A stretch of 52,899 nt of DNA from Allobosea sp. (GCF_030695125.1 NZ_JAUYTP010000003.1:1-52899); one strand, 5' to 3'; shown: positions 1 through 7,775, counted from the stretch's first letter. The notes: generated by a model from the letters alone, not told the origin. Made by a program: numbers and translations.

Positions 1-141
1 GAATTAGCCGTTCTTGCCGCTTAGCAGCGGTGTAATTCGCCGCAGCGTCACGCGCCGGTTCTCACGCGAGTCCGCTTGCGTGGCGACCTTGAGATACTGC
101 TCGCCATAGCCCTGCGTCGTCAGGTTCTCCGGCGGCACGCC
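1..141. repeat. Terminal direct repeat, left copy (circular contig overlap)
   Basis: These 141 bases recur without a mismatch at the other end of the window (52759-52899). The repeat lies in the 3' end of the OmpA-family gene. It has no inverted-repeat or att character, so I read it as the assembler's k-mer overlap of a circular molecule, giving a true length of 52,758 bp. Confidence 0.93.
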
Positions 142-2226
142 GAAATCGCGCGTTAGGATTTCCGCCACCGACTGGGCCCTGCGGTCCGACAGCGACAGGT
201 TGTCGATATCGGCACCGACCGCATCCGTATGGCCTTCGACCAGGAAGACCTCGTTGGGCGAGGTTTGCAGTGCCTGCCGGATCGATTGCGCAATCGTAGA
301 AAGCCGCTGCGCCTGGGCGGGTTCGACCACCCAGGATGCACTCGGGAATGTCACCGTGTCGATGTCGACGCTTCGCATGCGGGCGCGAAGATCGGGAGAG
401 TAGCGCACTTCATCCAGAGTGTAGCGGCGCGGGATCGGCGCTATCGGAGGGGCGATGATAGTCTCGTAGATCAGGCGCTCGTCCGCCTGTTCGGCATCGA
501 CGATGTAGCGATCACGTGGGATCCGCAGAGGCGGCCGCTCCAGCATGACGATCTCGTCCGAGAAACGGTCATTTGGCCGGTCGAGCCGGGTGTTGTCGAT
601 AATGACGAACTCCTCGCCATCGCGAACCTGACGGGTGCGGCGCAGCAGTCGGCCCTCCGCATCCGTTATGGTGACGATGCGCGTTCCGTCCGGACGCTCG
701 AAAACCGTGCGCGTTTCGTCGCCGCGTCGCTCGATCCGCTGGTCGATGCCGAGATCGCGGAAGCGCTGCGTCTCGTCGCGGCGGATGATGATGCGGTCGT
801 CATCGCGAATGATTGTGCGGCCGGGCTCGCGGATGATTGTGACATCGCCCTCGCGGCGCTCCTCGCGACGACTCCTGACGTCGTCGAGCCGGTCCGCGCC
901 CTGCGTCGCCATGATCCCGCCTACAAGGCCAGCCCCAATCGCGATGGCGGCCGCGCCGCCCGGCGATATGCCACCGCGACGACCCTGTCGGTCAGGTGCA
1001 GTCGCAGGCGGCTGGCCCGGTACAGGCGGGGCAGCCTGAGATGGCGCAAGTTGAGGCGCAACCTGAGGGATAACTTGGGCTGGCTGCGGGGTAGTCGGTG
1101 GGGCAGGCGCGGCGGGAGCGGCCTGAGGGGCTGGCGCAGTGGGGGCCGGCGCGGCGGCAGGCGGGACGAGCGGCTGCTGCGCAGGCGCACTGCGTTGAGC
1201 GGGGGCAGCGGGCGGGCTAGCGGCTGGTGGGGCGGCCAGAGGCGCAACCTGCCCTGGCACCACGCCCGGCGCGCCACTCGCCGGCGGCCTCGGCGCGGGA
1301 GGAGCAGCCTGAGGGGTCGGGGCAGCCTGAGGTGTCGGAGAAGTACGCGGGGCTGGGGCGGCGGCTGGCGGGGCAACCGGATCCAGCGGAGGGGCGGTGC
1401 GTTGAGGGGGGGCAGCGGGCGGGCTTGCCACAGGTGGGGCGGCCAGAGGCGCAACCTGCCCTGGCACCACCCCCGGCGCGCCACTCGCCGGCGGCCTCGG
1501 CGCGGGAGGAGCAGCCTGAGGGGTCGGGGCCGCCTGAGGTGTCGGAGAAGTGCGAGGGGCTGGGGCGGCGGCTGGCGGGGCAACCGGATCCGACGTAGGG
1601 GCGGTGCGTTGAGTGGGGGCGGCGGGCGGTACAGCGGCGGGCGGAGCGGCCGGAGCGGGACGTACAGCCGGGGTCTCGGCCGGTGCGGCCGGGCGCGCGG
1701 GCGCCTCGGGGCTGGGCGCGCTGTTGATCGGCGGAACAGGACGCGGCTGCGTATCGCGCCTCGGTTCGGGCGCGGCCTGAGCCGGCGCAGGCGGCGTCGG
1801 GGCGCGAGGGGCAATCTCGGGCGTCGGCGGAGGGCCGGGCCGCTCGACGGCTGGAGGCTGTCCGGGAGCCGGCGTCGGACGGGCGCCACGCTCGCGTTCG
1901 GCTCCGGCGGGACGTTCGGGCCGTGCTTCGCCCGGCGAACGGGGTGGTCCAGGCTGGCGCGGACGCTCTGAGCCCTCATCAGCGGGTGTTGGGGCCTGCG
2001 CGACCTGGAATGAGGCCGCCGCCACGACGCCTGCCTGCGAAAGAGTGATGGCTGGAATGACTGTGCCGATCAGCAGCCAGGTCCTTACGCGCGTCCGGGG
2101 CGTATTTTTCAAGGTCAGGTTCCGTTTCGGTTTGACTTGGCAGCGCCAGCGCGTTGCGGCGCTGAACCCATGTAAAGTGAAAACAGCCGAGCCCGTGCGG
2201 TGTTCCATTTCGTGCGCGATATGCAC
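4..2226 (-). CDS. Proline-rich OmpA-family outer-membrane/peptidoglycan-binding protein
   Basis: Predicted envelope protein of up to 740 residues. A hydrophobic signal or anchor segment at about residues 49-71 is followed by a long Pro/Ala-rich spacer (about 75-410), a Gly/Ala hydrophobic stretch (GGAAAIAIGAGLVGG), a charged R/D/E-rich region (about 450-600) and a C-terminal OmpA-like domain (about 630-730). The OmpA domain keeps the peptidoglycan-contact motifs GHTDAVG and NRRV. The spacer probably crosses the periplasm. Several starts are possible (2226, 2208, or a TTG just before the signal segment), and no strong ribosome-binding site decides between them. The gene ends 14 bases past the resolvase stop when the circle is closed, and an IS5-type element sits just upstream. 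High-GC Pro/Ala coding creates long spurious ORFs in other frames. The general class is certain; the exact role is not. Confidence 0.88.
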   Translation of the reverse strand: MHIAHEMEHRTGSAVFTLHGFSAATRWRCQVKPKRNLTLKNTPRTRVRTWLLIGTVIPAITLSQAGVVAAASFQVAQAPTPADEGSERPRQPGPPRSPGEARPERPAGAERERGARPTPAPGQPPAVERPGPPPTPEIAPRAPTPPAPAQAAPEPRRDTQPRPVPPINSAPSPEAPARPAAPAETPAVRPAPAAPPAAVPPAAPTQRTAPTSDPVAPPAAAPAPRTSPTPQAAPTPQAAPPAPRPPASGAPGVVPGQVAPLAAPPVASPPAAPPQRTAPPLDPVAPPAAAPAPRTSPTPQAAPTPQAAPPAPRPPASGAPGVVPGQVAPLAAPPAASPPAAPAQRSAPAQQPLVPPAAAPAPTAPAPQAAPAAPAPPTTPQPAQVIPQVAPQLAPSQAAPPVPGQPPATAPDRQGRRGGISPGGAAAIAIGAGLVGGIMATQGADRLDDVRSRREERREGDVTIIREPGRTIIRDDDRIIIRRDETQRFRDLGIDQRIERRGDETRTVFERPDGTRIVTITDAEGRLLRRTRQVRDGEEFVIIDNTRLDRPNDRFSDEIVMLERPPLRIPRDRYIVDAEQADERLIYETIIAPPIAPIPRRYTLDEVRYSPDLRARMRSVDIDTVTFPSASWVVEPAQAQRLSTIAQSIRQALQTSPNEVFLVEGHTDAVGADIDNLSLSDRRAQSVAEILTRDFGVPPENLTTQGYGEQYLKVATQADSRENRRVTLRRITPLLSGKNG
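1200..1620 (-). repeat. Two tandem ~207-bp imperfect repeats inside the OmpA-family gene
   Basis: The segment beginning near 1231 recurs about 207 bp later, near 1438, in the same reading frame. It encodes two nearly identical blocks starting with APRTSPTPQAAPTPQAA. In-frame spacer duplication changes the length of the periplasmic linker without disturbing the OmpA domain. Confidence 0.8.
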
Positions 2227-2312
2227 TGCGCGTTGGTTTGGCGGACGATCGGCGCGCCGGGGAGAGCGCCGCCAAGCCTATCCTGCTGTTAGGCAACGAT
2301 GCCACATCGGAA

Positions 2313-2771
2313 CTAGGCGGTGTGGACGAATTTGATCAAGCATAGCCCTGCGGCGATGCTGACGATGGAGCGGAAGTTCCGAGCTGTTTTTTCGCAGCGG
2401 AGGGCGACGCGCTTGAAGCGTTTGAGGGCGCCGATGCCCTGCTCGATGCGGGCGCGCGCCTTGTAGAGCGTCCTGGCGAAGAAGACGGGCTTGCCCTTCT
2501 CGTTGTCCTTGTGCGGGATCACCGGCGCGATGCCGCGCGTGCGCGCCAGGGCCCGGTTGGCCTTGCTGGCATAGCCTTTGTCACCGATCACGGCGCGGGG
2601 CGCGATGTCGGGCCCGAGGTCGAGCAGCACGGCGAAATGGGGCGCGTCGCCTTTCTCCCCGCCGGTCAGGTCGAATCCAATGAGCGCGCCCGAAGCATCT
2701 GACTTCGCGTGGATTTTGGTCGTGAAGCCGCCGCGCGAGCGGCCGAGCGCCTGGCCATGCTGCCCCCTTTT
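2313..2771 (-). CDS. IS5-family transposase, C-terminal frame (orfB, via -1 frameshift)
   Basis: The catalytic C-terminal half continues from the slip site (KRGQHGQALGRSRGG). It contains the second aspartate (VIGDKGY) and the glutamate/lysine signature (ARIEQGIGALKRFK) of the DDE fold. The stop codon TAG lies within the left terminal CTAG. It has no convincing start of its own, so expression as an orfAB fusion by programmed -1 frameshifting is inferred from the heptamer and the overlap. A plain disabling frameshift is less likely because everything else in the element is intact. Confidence 0.82.
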   Translation of the reverse strand, partial: KRGQHGQALGRSRGGFTTKIHAKSDASGALIGFDLTGGEKGDAPHFAVLLDLGPDIAPRAVIGDKGYASKANRALARTRGIAPVIPHKDNEKGKPVFFARTLYKARARIEQGIGALKRFKRVALRCEKTARNFRSIVSIAAGLCLIKFVHTA

Positions 2772-3094
2772 GCGCCCGCCGCCGAGACATGGGCGCGCAC
2801 GATGGTCGAGTCGAACATCTGGATGAGATGGGCCGACGCACTCATGCCCGCCAGCGTGTCGAAGAAGGCCTCGAAGACGCCCGCCTTGGAGAGCCGGTCG
2901 AAGCGCTTCCACACAGTGTTCCAGTTCCCGAAGCGCTCCGGCAGCGCCCGCCAGCGCACGTTCTCGACCGTGAAGAAATGCAGCGCGTCGAGGAACAGCC
3001 GGTCGTCCGCCGCCTTGCGCCCCCGACGCGGCAGGCAGCTCCGGAACACCGTGAGCGTCGCCGCCCAATCCTCTTCGCTCATCCGCGTCGACAT
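2666..3094 (-). CDS. IS5-family transposase, N-terminal frame (orfA)
   Basis: A 142-residue frame carrying the N-terminal DUF4096-type region (WRALPERFGNWNTVWKRF) and the first catalytic aspartate (FDSTIVRAH). It overlaps the second frame around an A AAA GGG heptamer at 2771-2765 on the minus strand, read in the zero frame as GCA AAA GGG. A -1 slip there joins it to the C-terminal catalytic part. The residues after the slip site (from about ARRSAARAAAS) are out-of-frame tail. Alone it would be an inactive truncated transposase or regulator. Confidence 0.85.
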   Translation of the reverse strand: MSTRMSEEDWAATLTVFRSCLPRRGRKAADDRLFLDALHFFTVENVRWRALPERFGNWNTVWKRFDRLSKAGVFEAFFDTLAGMSASAHLIQMFDSTIVRAHVSAAGAKGGSMARRSAARAAASRPKSTRSQMLRARSLDST

Positions 3095-3257
3095 CGATTC
3101 CGACCTCCAAATCAGTCGGAAACCTATGAATCACACCGGATTCCTCGTGGGAATCCTCAAACAATTGCTGGCGGAAATTCGTCCACACCGCCTAGTTGAG
3201 CTGGCTACTGGTTATATCCAGATGGAACCAACACGGTTTCAGTTAGAGGAGGCCGTC

Positions 3258-3542
3258 ATGGATCGCCGCTCATTTTTAGCTGCCCTTATGGGAGCCGTAG
3301 CTGTCGGCTCCACCGCTAGCCTCATGGGTGTTTCCGACGCCTCGGCGTCGACATCGGTGATCGGCGCAGCGCGGGAAATCGACATTGTCAAAGGCACGCT
3401 TGACGAGGTCGAAGCCGACTTTGCAAAGGGCGGAAACGGCAAGGGCTGGAAGCGCGGGAACCGGGGGCGCCATCTGGGCTGGGGCCGTGGGCGCCGTCGC
3501 AGGCGGCACGGGCGTCGTGGCTATGGCCGGCGCTTTTACTGA
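3258..3542 (+). CDS. Small Tat-signal protein with a highly basic Gly/Arg-rich C-terminus
   Basis: A 94-residue protein. The N-terminus has a twin-arginine-like signal (DRRSFLAALMGAVAVG) and a hydrophobic core ending near an ASA site. A short acidic/helical stretch (IDIVKGTLDEVEADFAKG) follows, then a C-terminal run of Gly, Arg, Lys, His and Trp (WKRGNRGRHLGWGRGRRRRR). The start at 3258 has a good AGAGGAGG ribosome-binding site about 6 bases upstream. It is followed at once by a strong terminator, so it is monocistronic. Similar tails occur in uncharacterised small rhizobial exported proteins. Binding of polyanions such as DNA or cell-surface polymers is only an inference from charge. Confidence 0.72.
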   Translation: MDRRSFLAALMGAVAVGSTASLMGVSDASASTSVIGAAREIDIVKGTLDEVEADFAKGGNGKGWKRGNRGRHLGWGRGRRRRRHGRRGYGRRFY

Positions 3543-3555
3543 CAGCATAAAACAG

Positions 3556-3582
3556 AGCCTGCCACGGTGTGGCAGGCTTTTT
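3556..3582 (+). terminator. Rho-independent terminator
   Basis: A perfect 10-bp stem, AGCCTGCCAC with GTGGCAGGCT, a 3-base loop and a run of five T, beginning 13 bases after the stop of the Tat-signal protein. Confidence 0.92.
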
Positions 3583-3770
3583 CCGCCGACGCCTAAGTGG
3601 CAGCGGGCACTTGGAATGTGCAGTTCAGCGGCCCCCGAAGCTGACATAGCCTATCGATCCGAGCATGAGCGCGACGCTCAAAATCAATGTGATGAGAGAT
3701 ATTGGCATCGATTGAACCAGGCCTATTTCTGATGGAGTTGACTGATCTGCCGCAATTCACTGGGCAGCAT

Positions 3771-3971
3771 TCACTGCAGTCTTAGCCCCACCGGGCGGGC
3801 GCCGATCGCATCTGCCCGATCTCTCACCTGTTCCCAACCGCGCATGGCGCGAAGAAGGGCGGCAAGCTCAGCTGCTCCCGCTGGACTGTTGGCCGAGGAG
3901 GCCAAGTGTTCGGCGCGAACTCTGGCTCGCTCATAGTCAGCGTCGGACATTACGTGCACCCGGTCGTCCAT
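3771..3971 (-). CDS. Small hypothetical helical protein
   Basis: A 66-residue frame starting MDDRVHVMSDADYERARVRAE and ending VGLRLQ, predicted mostly helical and charged, with no signal peptide. I chose the start at 3971 because the upstream in-frame extension to 4211 reads through a shadow of the DUF1236 fragment. No family is recognised. It sits alone between that fragment and the terminator region. Coding status rests on plausible composition only. Confidence 0.45.
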   Translation of the reverse strand: MDDRVHVMSDADYERARVRAEHLASSANSPAGAAELAALLRAMRGWEQVRDRADAIGARPVGLRLQ

Positions 3972-4101
3972 CGCAGTTGCCCGTGGATTTATGCATTCGG
4001 TCGATCTGCATCTATAATATCGCCCGGCGACAATAAATGCGTCGCCGGGCAATCGACATGAGATCAGTCGAATTGATGATTGCGACCGATCGACTGCAGG
4101 C

Positions 4102-4302
4102 TCAATCGATAACCTGGACAACGCGGCGCGTGCGCGGATCGACCAGGACGGTGCGGTTGTTGACGACCGTGTAGCGATACTGGGTCGCGCCATATTCGGC
4201 CGGGACCTCATAGTATGTTACGCCGTCGCTCGGCAGCTCGACGCCGACCGACAGCGGCTGGGCGTAGGTGCGCGCATAGTGGCGATGTTCATTGACCTGA
4301 TA
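4102..4302 (-). pseudogene. 5'-truncated DUF1236-type protein fragment
   Basis: The frame ends in the DUF1236 signature (VTYYEVPAEYGATQYRY followed by TVLVDPRTRRVVQVID), the usual C-terminal module of small exported rhizobial proteins. Upstream of VNEHRHYARTYAQP the frame turns into an antisense shadow of the neighbouring membrane-protein gene. No ATG, signal peptide or ribosome-binding site precedes the conserved part. I therefore read it as the retained 3' end of a lost gene. Alternatively it could be translated from a remote start at 4479, but that would overlap the neighbour. Confidence 0.65.
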
Positions 4303-4387
4303 CCTTGGGGTTCGGCAGATGACAGTGTGCTTTGCAGGGGTCCTAAGGCGCGAGCGAGGATTTGTGGCCCTCGCTCGCGCGGCTCTT

Positions 4388-5269
4388 TCATCGACGCCCG
4401 AACAGGGAGCCGAGATCGATTTCTTCGTCGCGGTGTTTGCCGCCGAGTTGGGCTGCAAGCCATGCTGCAGCAGCGCCAAGAAGGAGCACGGCCGCGGTCA
4501 TGAAGGCCGTGATCACGGCTGCCTTGCGAGCACGCTCCGCGGCTTGCTTGGCTGTCGCCTTGGCCTGCTCGAGCTTGGCGTACGCCTCGTCGATGCGCTT
4601 CTGAGCCTCCGGCTGCGGTATGCTCATGCGGGCCGCCACGCGCGAGGCGAGGTAATCGCGATCTGCCGGTTCAAGCTTTCCGGTCGTCAGACCCGTCAGA
4701 AAGATCCGGGACGCTTCGTCGCGCTCGGCGGCGCTCGGGGTCGTCGAACCGGTGGACCTCATGACCGAATCGAGCACCGATCCCAAAGGATCAGACTGCT
4801 GGCTGATGAGCGCCGCCGCGCCGCCCGATGCCGCTGCAGCACCCATGACGGCTGTCTTTGCAGCACCGAACAAGGATGACGTGGCGATCATCGTCACCAA
4901 AAGTGCGCCGGCGGCCCAGACCACCAATCCATGCGCTCCATCGCGCACATGGCGCTCATGATCGCTGGCATCGCCGATCGGACGACGCATGCGGCCGGCA
5001 AGATACCCTCCTGCGCCGCAAGCCGATACCGTGATCCAGATCGCCCAAAGTCCGGTCGCGATTGCAACCCCGACCAACCCCGACGATCGTGCGGTATCGG
5101 CAGAAACGAGCGACAAGCCGATTGCCGAGCCAAACGCAGCCATCACTGTCGTGATGGCTGCCGACAGGACTGCTCCTCCGGAGATGGCGCTCCATTCGAG
5201 ATAGGAGCCGCCTGAGTTTGCTCTCGACGTGCGCGGCGTGACGATGACGTCAGATGTTCCCATCGACAT
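4388..5269 (-). CDS. Multi-pass membrane protein of the rhizobial 'PhnA-like' type
   Basis: A 293-residue inner-membrane protein. The N-terminal segment (GSYLEWSAISGGAVLSAAI) starts a series of helices at about residues 23-55, 62-88 and 108-140. A soluble helical region follows (about 150-235, including a coiled-coil-like KLEQAKATAKQAAERARK), then a C-terminal helix (about 240-265) and a charged tail. Such proteins are often annotated 'PhnA-like' in Rhizobiales without proven function. The start at 5269 has AAGGAG spaced 7 bases. The gene follows a 24-residue membrane peptide by 11 bases and shares its EcfG-type promoter, suggesting a general-stress envelope function. Strong Ala/Gly content is typical. 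Confidence 0.78.
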   Translation of the reverse strand: MSMGTSDVIVTPRTSRANSGGSYLEWSAISGGAVLSAAITTVMAAFGSAIGLSLVSADTARSSGLVGVAIATGLWAIWITVSACGAGGYLAGRMRRPIGDASDHERHVRDGAHGLVVWAAGALLVTMIATSSLFGAAKTAVMGAAAASGGAAALISQQSDPLGSVLDSVMRSTGSTTPSAAERDEASRIFLTGLTTGKLEPADRDYLASRVAARMSIPQPEAQKRIDEAYAKLEQAKATAKQAAERARKAAVITAFMTAAVLLLGAAAAWLAAQLGGKHRDEEIDLGSLFGRR

Positions 5270-5280
5270 GATGATGCTCC

Positions 5281-5355
5281 TTACCGCAGACCGAGAAATG
5301 AAAGGATGGCCAGTACGACCACGATGAGTCCGATGATGTAGATGATGCTGTTCAC
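5281..5355 (-). CDS. 24-residue single-helix membrane microprotein
   Basis: A GTG-initiated frame encoding a peptide with a hydrophobic core of Ile, Leu and Val (NSIIYIIGLIVVVLAILSF) ending GLR. A GGGAGG ribosome-binding site lies 6 bases upstream. It is the first gene after the EcfG-type promoter and lies 11 bases before the PhnA-like membrane protein, so the two are probably co-transcribed. The whole peptide is one membrane helix with a positively charged end. Short ORF callers miss it. Coding support comes from the ribosome-binding site, operon position and uninterrupted hydrophobic pattern. Confidence 0.7.
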   Translation of the reverse strand: MNSIIYIIGLIVVVLAILSFLGLR

Positions 5356-5372
5356 GATGCCCTCCCGCTGAG

Positions 5373-5390
5373 CTGCCACATATGTGGCAG
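5373..5390. promoter_or_regulatory. 18-bp perfect palindrome in the promoter/leader of the stress operon
   Basis: CTGCCACATATGTGGCAG is a perfect palindrome lying just downstream of the predicted -10 element, around the expected transcript start. It could be an operator or form a hairpin at the 5' end of the mRNA. Confidence 0.6.
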
Positions 5391-5396
5391 GAGTTA

Positions 5397-5422
5397 AACG
5401 ACCGGCGGGCGCGCATAGTTCC
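5397..5422 (-). promoter_or_regulatory. EcfG-type (general stress response) promoter
   Basis: Read on the minus strand the sequence is GGAAC (5422-5418), 17 bases, then CGTT (5400-5397), which matches the alphaproteobacterial sigma-EcfG consensus. It drives the 24-residue peptide and the PhnA-like gene. Confidence 0.72.
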
Positions 5423-5704
5423 GTCTGGAACCGAGCGCGGGACATGCAGAGTTTCGCTGAAACGTGATTCGAATTTTTGGTTGGGCTTTGTCTAAAGGAG
5501 AAATAAAGGCGCTGATTATGAACATATATTCACTTAACTGAAACAGTAGCATGAATAGATATTCATTGTTGAAAGTATAAATCACAAACTCGTGTAGATG
5601 CGATTTGTTGCAACTAACGGCCACATTCGAACGTTCACATGTCGTCATGCCAAGACTGTTCACCTCCGGACAGGTTTTGGCGCTACTACCTGTGGAGCTG
5701 TCCT
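5423..5704. other. AT-rich intergenic region, no gene seen
   Basis: Between the divergent stress operon and the fasciclin gene lies a noticeably AT-rich stretch (about 5460-5610), unlike the GC-rich surroundings. It probably holds the fasciclin promoter, but I could not identify clear -35/-10 boxes. Confidence 0.5.
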
Positions 5705-6277
5705 ATGAAACATTCTGGAACTGCCGCGATCTGCGCGGCGCTTGGCCTGTTTGCCGTCGCAGCCGGTCCGCTGGCGCTGCCTGCCCGCGCTCAGGCGCCG
5801 GTGACCGTCGGCGGCGCGCCGATGTTGCCGACGAAGAACATCATCGAGAACGCGGTGAACTCGAAGGACCACACGACGCTGGTGGCGGCCGTCAAGGCGG
5901 CCGGTCTTGTCGAGACGCTGTCAGGCACAGGACCGTTCACAGTTTTCGCGCCGGTGAACGCTGCCTTCGAAAAACTGCCAAAAGGCACTGTCGAGACCCT
6001 GCTGAAGCCTGAGAGCAAGGCGACCCTGACCTCGGTTCTGACCTATCACGTCGTCGCAGGCAAAATGTCGGCAGCCGATCTGATGGCGGCGGCGAAGGCC
6101 GGCGGCCCCAAGGCGATGCTCAAGACGGTCCAGGGTGGGACCCTGACCGTGGCGACCGTCGGCAACAAGGTGGAAATCACCGACGCCAAGGGTGGGAAAT
6201 CCATGGTGACCATTGCCGACGTGAACCAGAGCAACGGTGTGATCCACGTCGTCGACACCGTTTTGATGCCCAAGTAA
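5705..6277 (+). CDS. Exported fasciclin (FAS1) domain protein
   Basis: A 190-residue protein: a signal peptide (residues 1-27, hydrophobic core AAICAALGLFAVAAG, cleavage near ARA-QA) followed by one FAS1 domain (about 38-188). Both conserved FAS1 blocks are present: TGPFTVFAPVNAAFEKLP and, at the end, NGVIHVVDTVLMP, with a central YHVVAGK. Bacterial FAS1 proteins are secreted or periplasmic adhesion-like proteins and are often under ECF sigma control. An ECF sigma gene lies on this plasmid at 18525-19088. The start at 5705 is chosen because the signal peptide begins there. It is monocistronic and followed by a terminator. Confidence 0.92.
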   Translation: MKHSGTAAICAALGLFAVAAGPLALPARAQAPVTVGGAPMLPTKNIIENAVNSKDHTTLVAAVKAAGLVETLSGTGPFTVFAPVNAAFEKLPKGTVETLLKPESKATLTSVLTYHVVAGKMSAADLMAAAKAGGPKAMLKTVQGGTLTVATVGNKVEITDAKGGKSMVTIADVNQSNGVIHVVDTVLMPK

Positions 6278-6288
6278 ATAACAATAAG

Positions 6289-6319
6289 CCGGGCCGCCAG
6301 AAACGATTGCGGCCCGGTT
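6289..6319 (+). terminator. Rho-independent terminator after fasciclin gene
   Basis: A 9-bp stem, CCGGGCCGC with GCGGCCCGG, an 11-base loop and a weak T/A tail, placed 12 bases after the stop. Confidence 0.78.
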
Positions 6320-6511
6320 AATATCAATTAGTATAGTATAATAATCGAAGCGCTTATCGACCGTTTGATATGAGATATTCATGGGCCGTGCATCTAAATT
6401 CAAGTGAGTTTCAATTCAATATTAAGCTCTCGAATCTTAATTGTGACGGCCGAACACAGGCGTAGCTGAATATAACTGACACATCGTCGCTCTAGGCAAG
6501 GAGATAAACCA

Positions 6512-6796
6512 ATGTTACGCAAAATCCTGACGGCGTCCGCTTTGGTCGGCGCATCGCTGCTGAGTATCCCGGCCCAAGCTCAGGTCAACCTGGAATTCGG
6601 GTTTGGTCCGCAGCCTCGCTATGGCTCACCCTATGACTATGAGCCGCGCGGCTTTCGGCAATTCGACGATCGGCCACGCTATCGCGGGCGAAGAGCAATT
6701 GCTGAATTTGATGGCGGCGATTGTCGGATTATCGTCCGCCGTCGTGTCAACCGCTTCGGCGAATATGTCGTAAGGCGAATTCGCGTGTGCGATTGA
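6512..6796 (+). CDS. Small exported hypothetical protein
   Basis: A 94-residue protein with a clear signal peptide (MLRKILTASALVGASLLSI, cleavage near AQA-Q). The mature region is rich in Tyr, Arg, Pro and Gly. It ends with a conserved-looking basic motif (CRIIVRRRVNRFGEYVVRRI) and two cysteines (GGDC and the final VCD) that could pair in the periplasm. The start has an AAGGAG site 9 bases upstream. Its end, CxVxRRxxxRxGxxVxRRxRVCD-like, resembles that of the 18101-18424 product (CYVTKRPIFNRWGDFVGYSR then ECD), so the two belong to the same loose class of small rhizobial exported proteins. Function unknown. Confidence 0.78.
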   Translation: MLRKILTASALVGASLLSIPAQAQVNLEFGFGPQPRYGSPYDYEPRGFRQFDDRPRYRGRRAIAEFDGGDCRIIVRRRVNRFGEYVVRRIRVCD

Positions 6797-7121
6797 ACTG
6801 ATAGCCCCTCTCTTCGCGTGGTTCAGACAGATACGGGACGTTACGGCGTTGAGTAAGCTTGTCGAATGCTCAGGCTGAACTGTGCCGAGCTTGCCGACGG
6901 CGACGGGCGTGGCAAAGCGCGTTGAGGGTGCAGTGACGCGCTTTTGCCCTTAAGGCTGGTCGCTCTCGATTGCGCGTGTTTGCTGAGTTCGGCGTTTCGG
7001 GCCGTCGAGGTTGACGGATACCAGCACTGCGCCAGAATGAGACCAGCCCGCAACGTTTCCTCCGAGACGCGGGTCAGCCGCCGGCAACCTGGAATCCACG
7101 CAGGTCGCCGGCGGCGTCAAG
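6797..7121. other. Intergenic region, no gene recognised
   Basis: 325 bases with only short antisense or out-of-frame ORFs of poor composition. No terminator with a T-run and no convincing promoter was found. Confidence 0.4.
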
Positions 7122-7445
7122 ATGGCAGACGGGGTCGGAAATATGCTGGCGATCGTTACGTTGGTATTCAGCGCACTCGTCACGATGACCAGTGCCCAGG
7201 CGCAGTACTATGGGTACCCACCGTACGGGTATCGACCGCCGCCGCCCCTCTTGTACGGCTTCGGCCCGCCGATCGTGGAGTTTGATTATCCCCCTCCGCG
7301 TCTTTATGCGCCCAGGCCCGTCCAGGACATGAGCAACGTCTGCGAGACACCGCGTGGAGGATGTGAGATCACGCTCGCCCCACGAGGCTCCAGTTGTCGC
7401 TGCTTCTTCAAAGGCTCCGGATCAAAAGCCGGCGTGGTCGACTGA
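7122..7445 (+). CDS. Small exported Tyr/Pro-rich hypothetical protein
   Basis: A frame of up to 107 residues. A hydrophobic signal segment (MLAIVTLVFSALVTMTSAQA, starting at internal Met 8, base 7143) precedes a mature region with YYGYPPYGYRPPPP-type composition. A C-terminal part follows with four cysteines (VCETPRGGCEITLAP and CRCFFKG), suggesting disulphides. The start could be 7122 or 7143; neither has a strong ribosome-binding site, though GGGGTCGG precedes the second. No known domain is recognised. It lies on the same strand as the previous exported protein but about 325 bases away, so probably has its own promoter. Confidence 0.62.
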   Translation: MADGVGNMLAIVTLVFSALVTMTSAQAQYYGYPPYGYRPPPPLLYGFGPPIVEFDYPPPRLYAPRPVQDMSNVCETPRGGCEITLAPRGSSCRCFFKGSGSKAGVVD

Positions 7446-7775
7446 TCAAATTGGCTTTCGATCGAGTACTGTCGCACTGCTTCTACGCAGAAACATAAAT
7501 GCGCCGACCCACGAGACCGTACGGCAATAGGCCAGATCATGCATCGTTCTACGGCCTGGTTGATCATCAGTATACCGATACCGGTTATCTTTATACTGTG
7601 GCTTCTTCTCCGCTGACGGTCAGGTGCCCGACTACCTCTTCGCGACGTTGCTGCGGCTCAATTTTGGCGGCAGCAAGTAGTTCCACTCACCCATCTGAGC
7701 GATTGGAGGCGCTTGTGCGAATGGGCCGGAGGCTGACCCGATCGCAATCAATCTGCCCGGGAGGCGTCAATCCGC
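7446..7775. other. Intergenic region with a possible gene remnant
   Basis: 330 bases without an intact gene. One open plus-strand stretch (about 7560-7679, ending at a TAG) has no start and ends PDYLFATLLRLNFGGSK, which looks like the C-terminus of a lost protein. I cannot name the family. Confidence 0.3.

Larger units (their letters stand above)
2311..3197 (-). mobile_element. IS5-family (IS427-like group) insertion sequence, complete
   Basis: About 0.88 kb, bounded by 23-bp perfect terminal inverted repeats at 2311-2333 and 3175-3197, whose inner part begins GCGGTGTGGACGAATTT. CTAG flanks both ends, either as a 4-bp target duplication or as part of the inverted repeat; the palindrome makes this ambiguous. 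It carries two overlapping frames with a -1 slippery site, as is usual in this group. It sits between the OmpA-family gene and the Tat-signal gene and may separate either from its promoter. The ends and both frames look intact, so it may be active. Confidence 0.9.

Noticed and set aside
229..1971. 580-residue plus-strand ORF and a 352-residue minus-strand ORF (921-1979) over the OmpA-family gene
   Set aside because: Shadows of the Pro/Ala-rich coding sequence, with extreme Arg/Gly/Trp or Arg/Pro/Leu composition and no domain.
4303..4479. Upstream in-frame extension giving a 125-residue DUF1236 protein
   Set aside because: The extension is antisense to the 3' end of the PhnA-like gene and has no signal peptide, which full-length members have.
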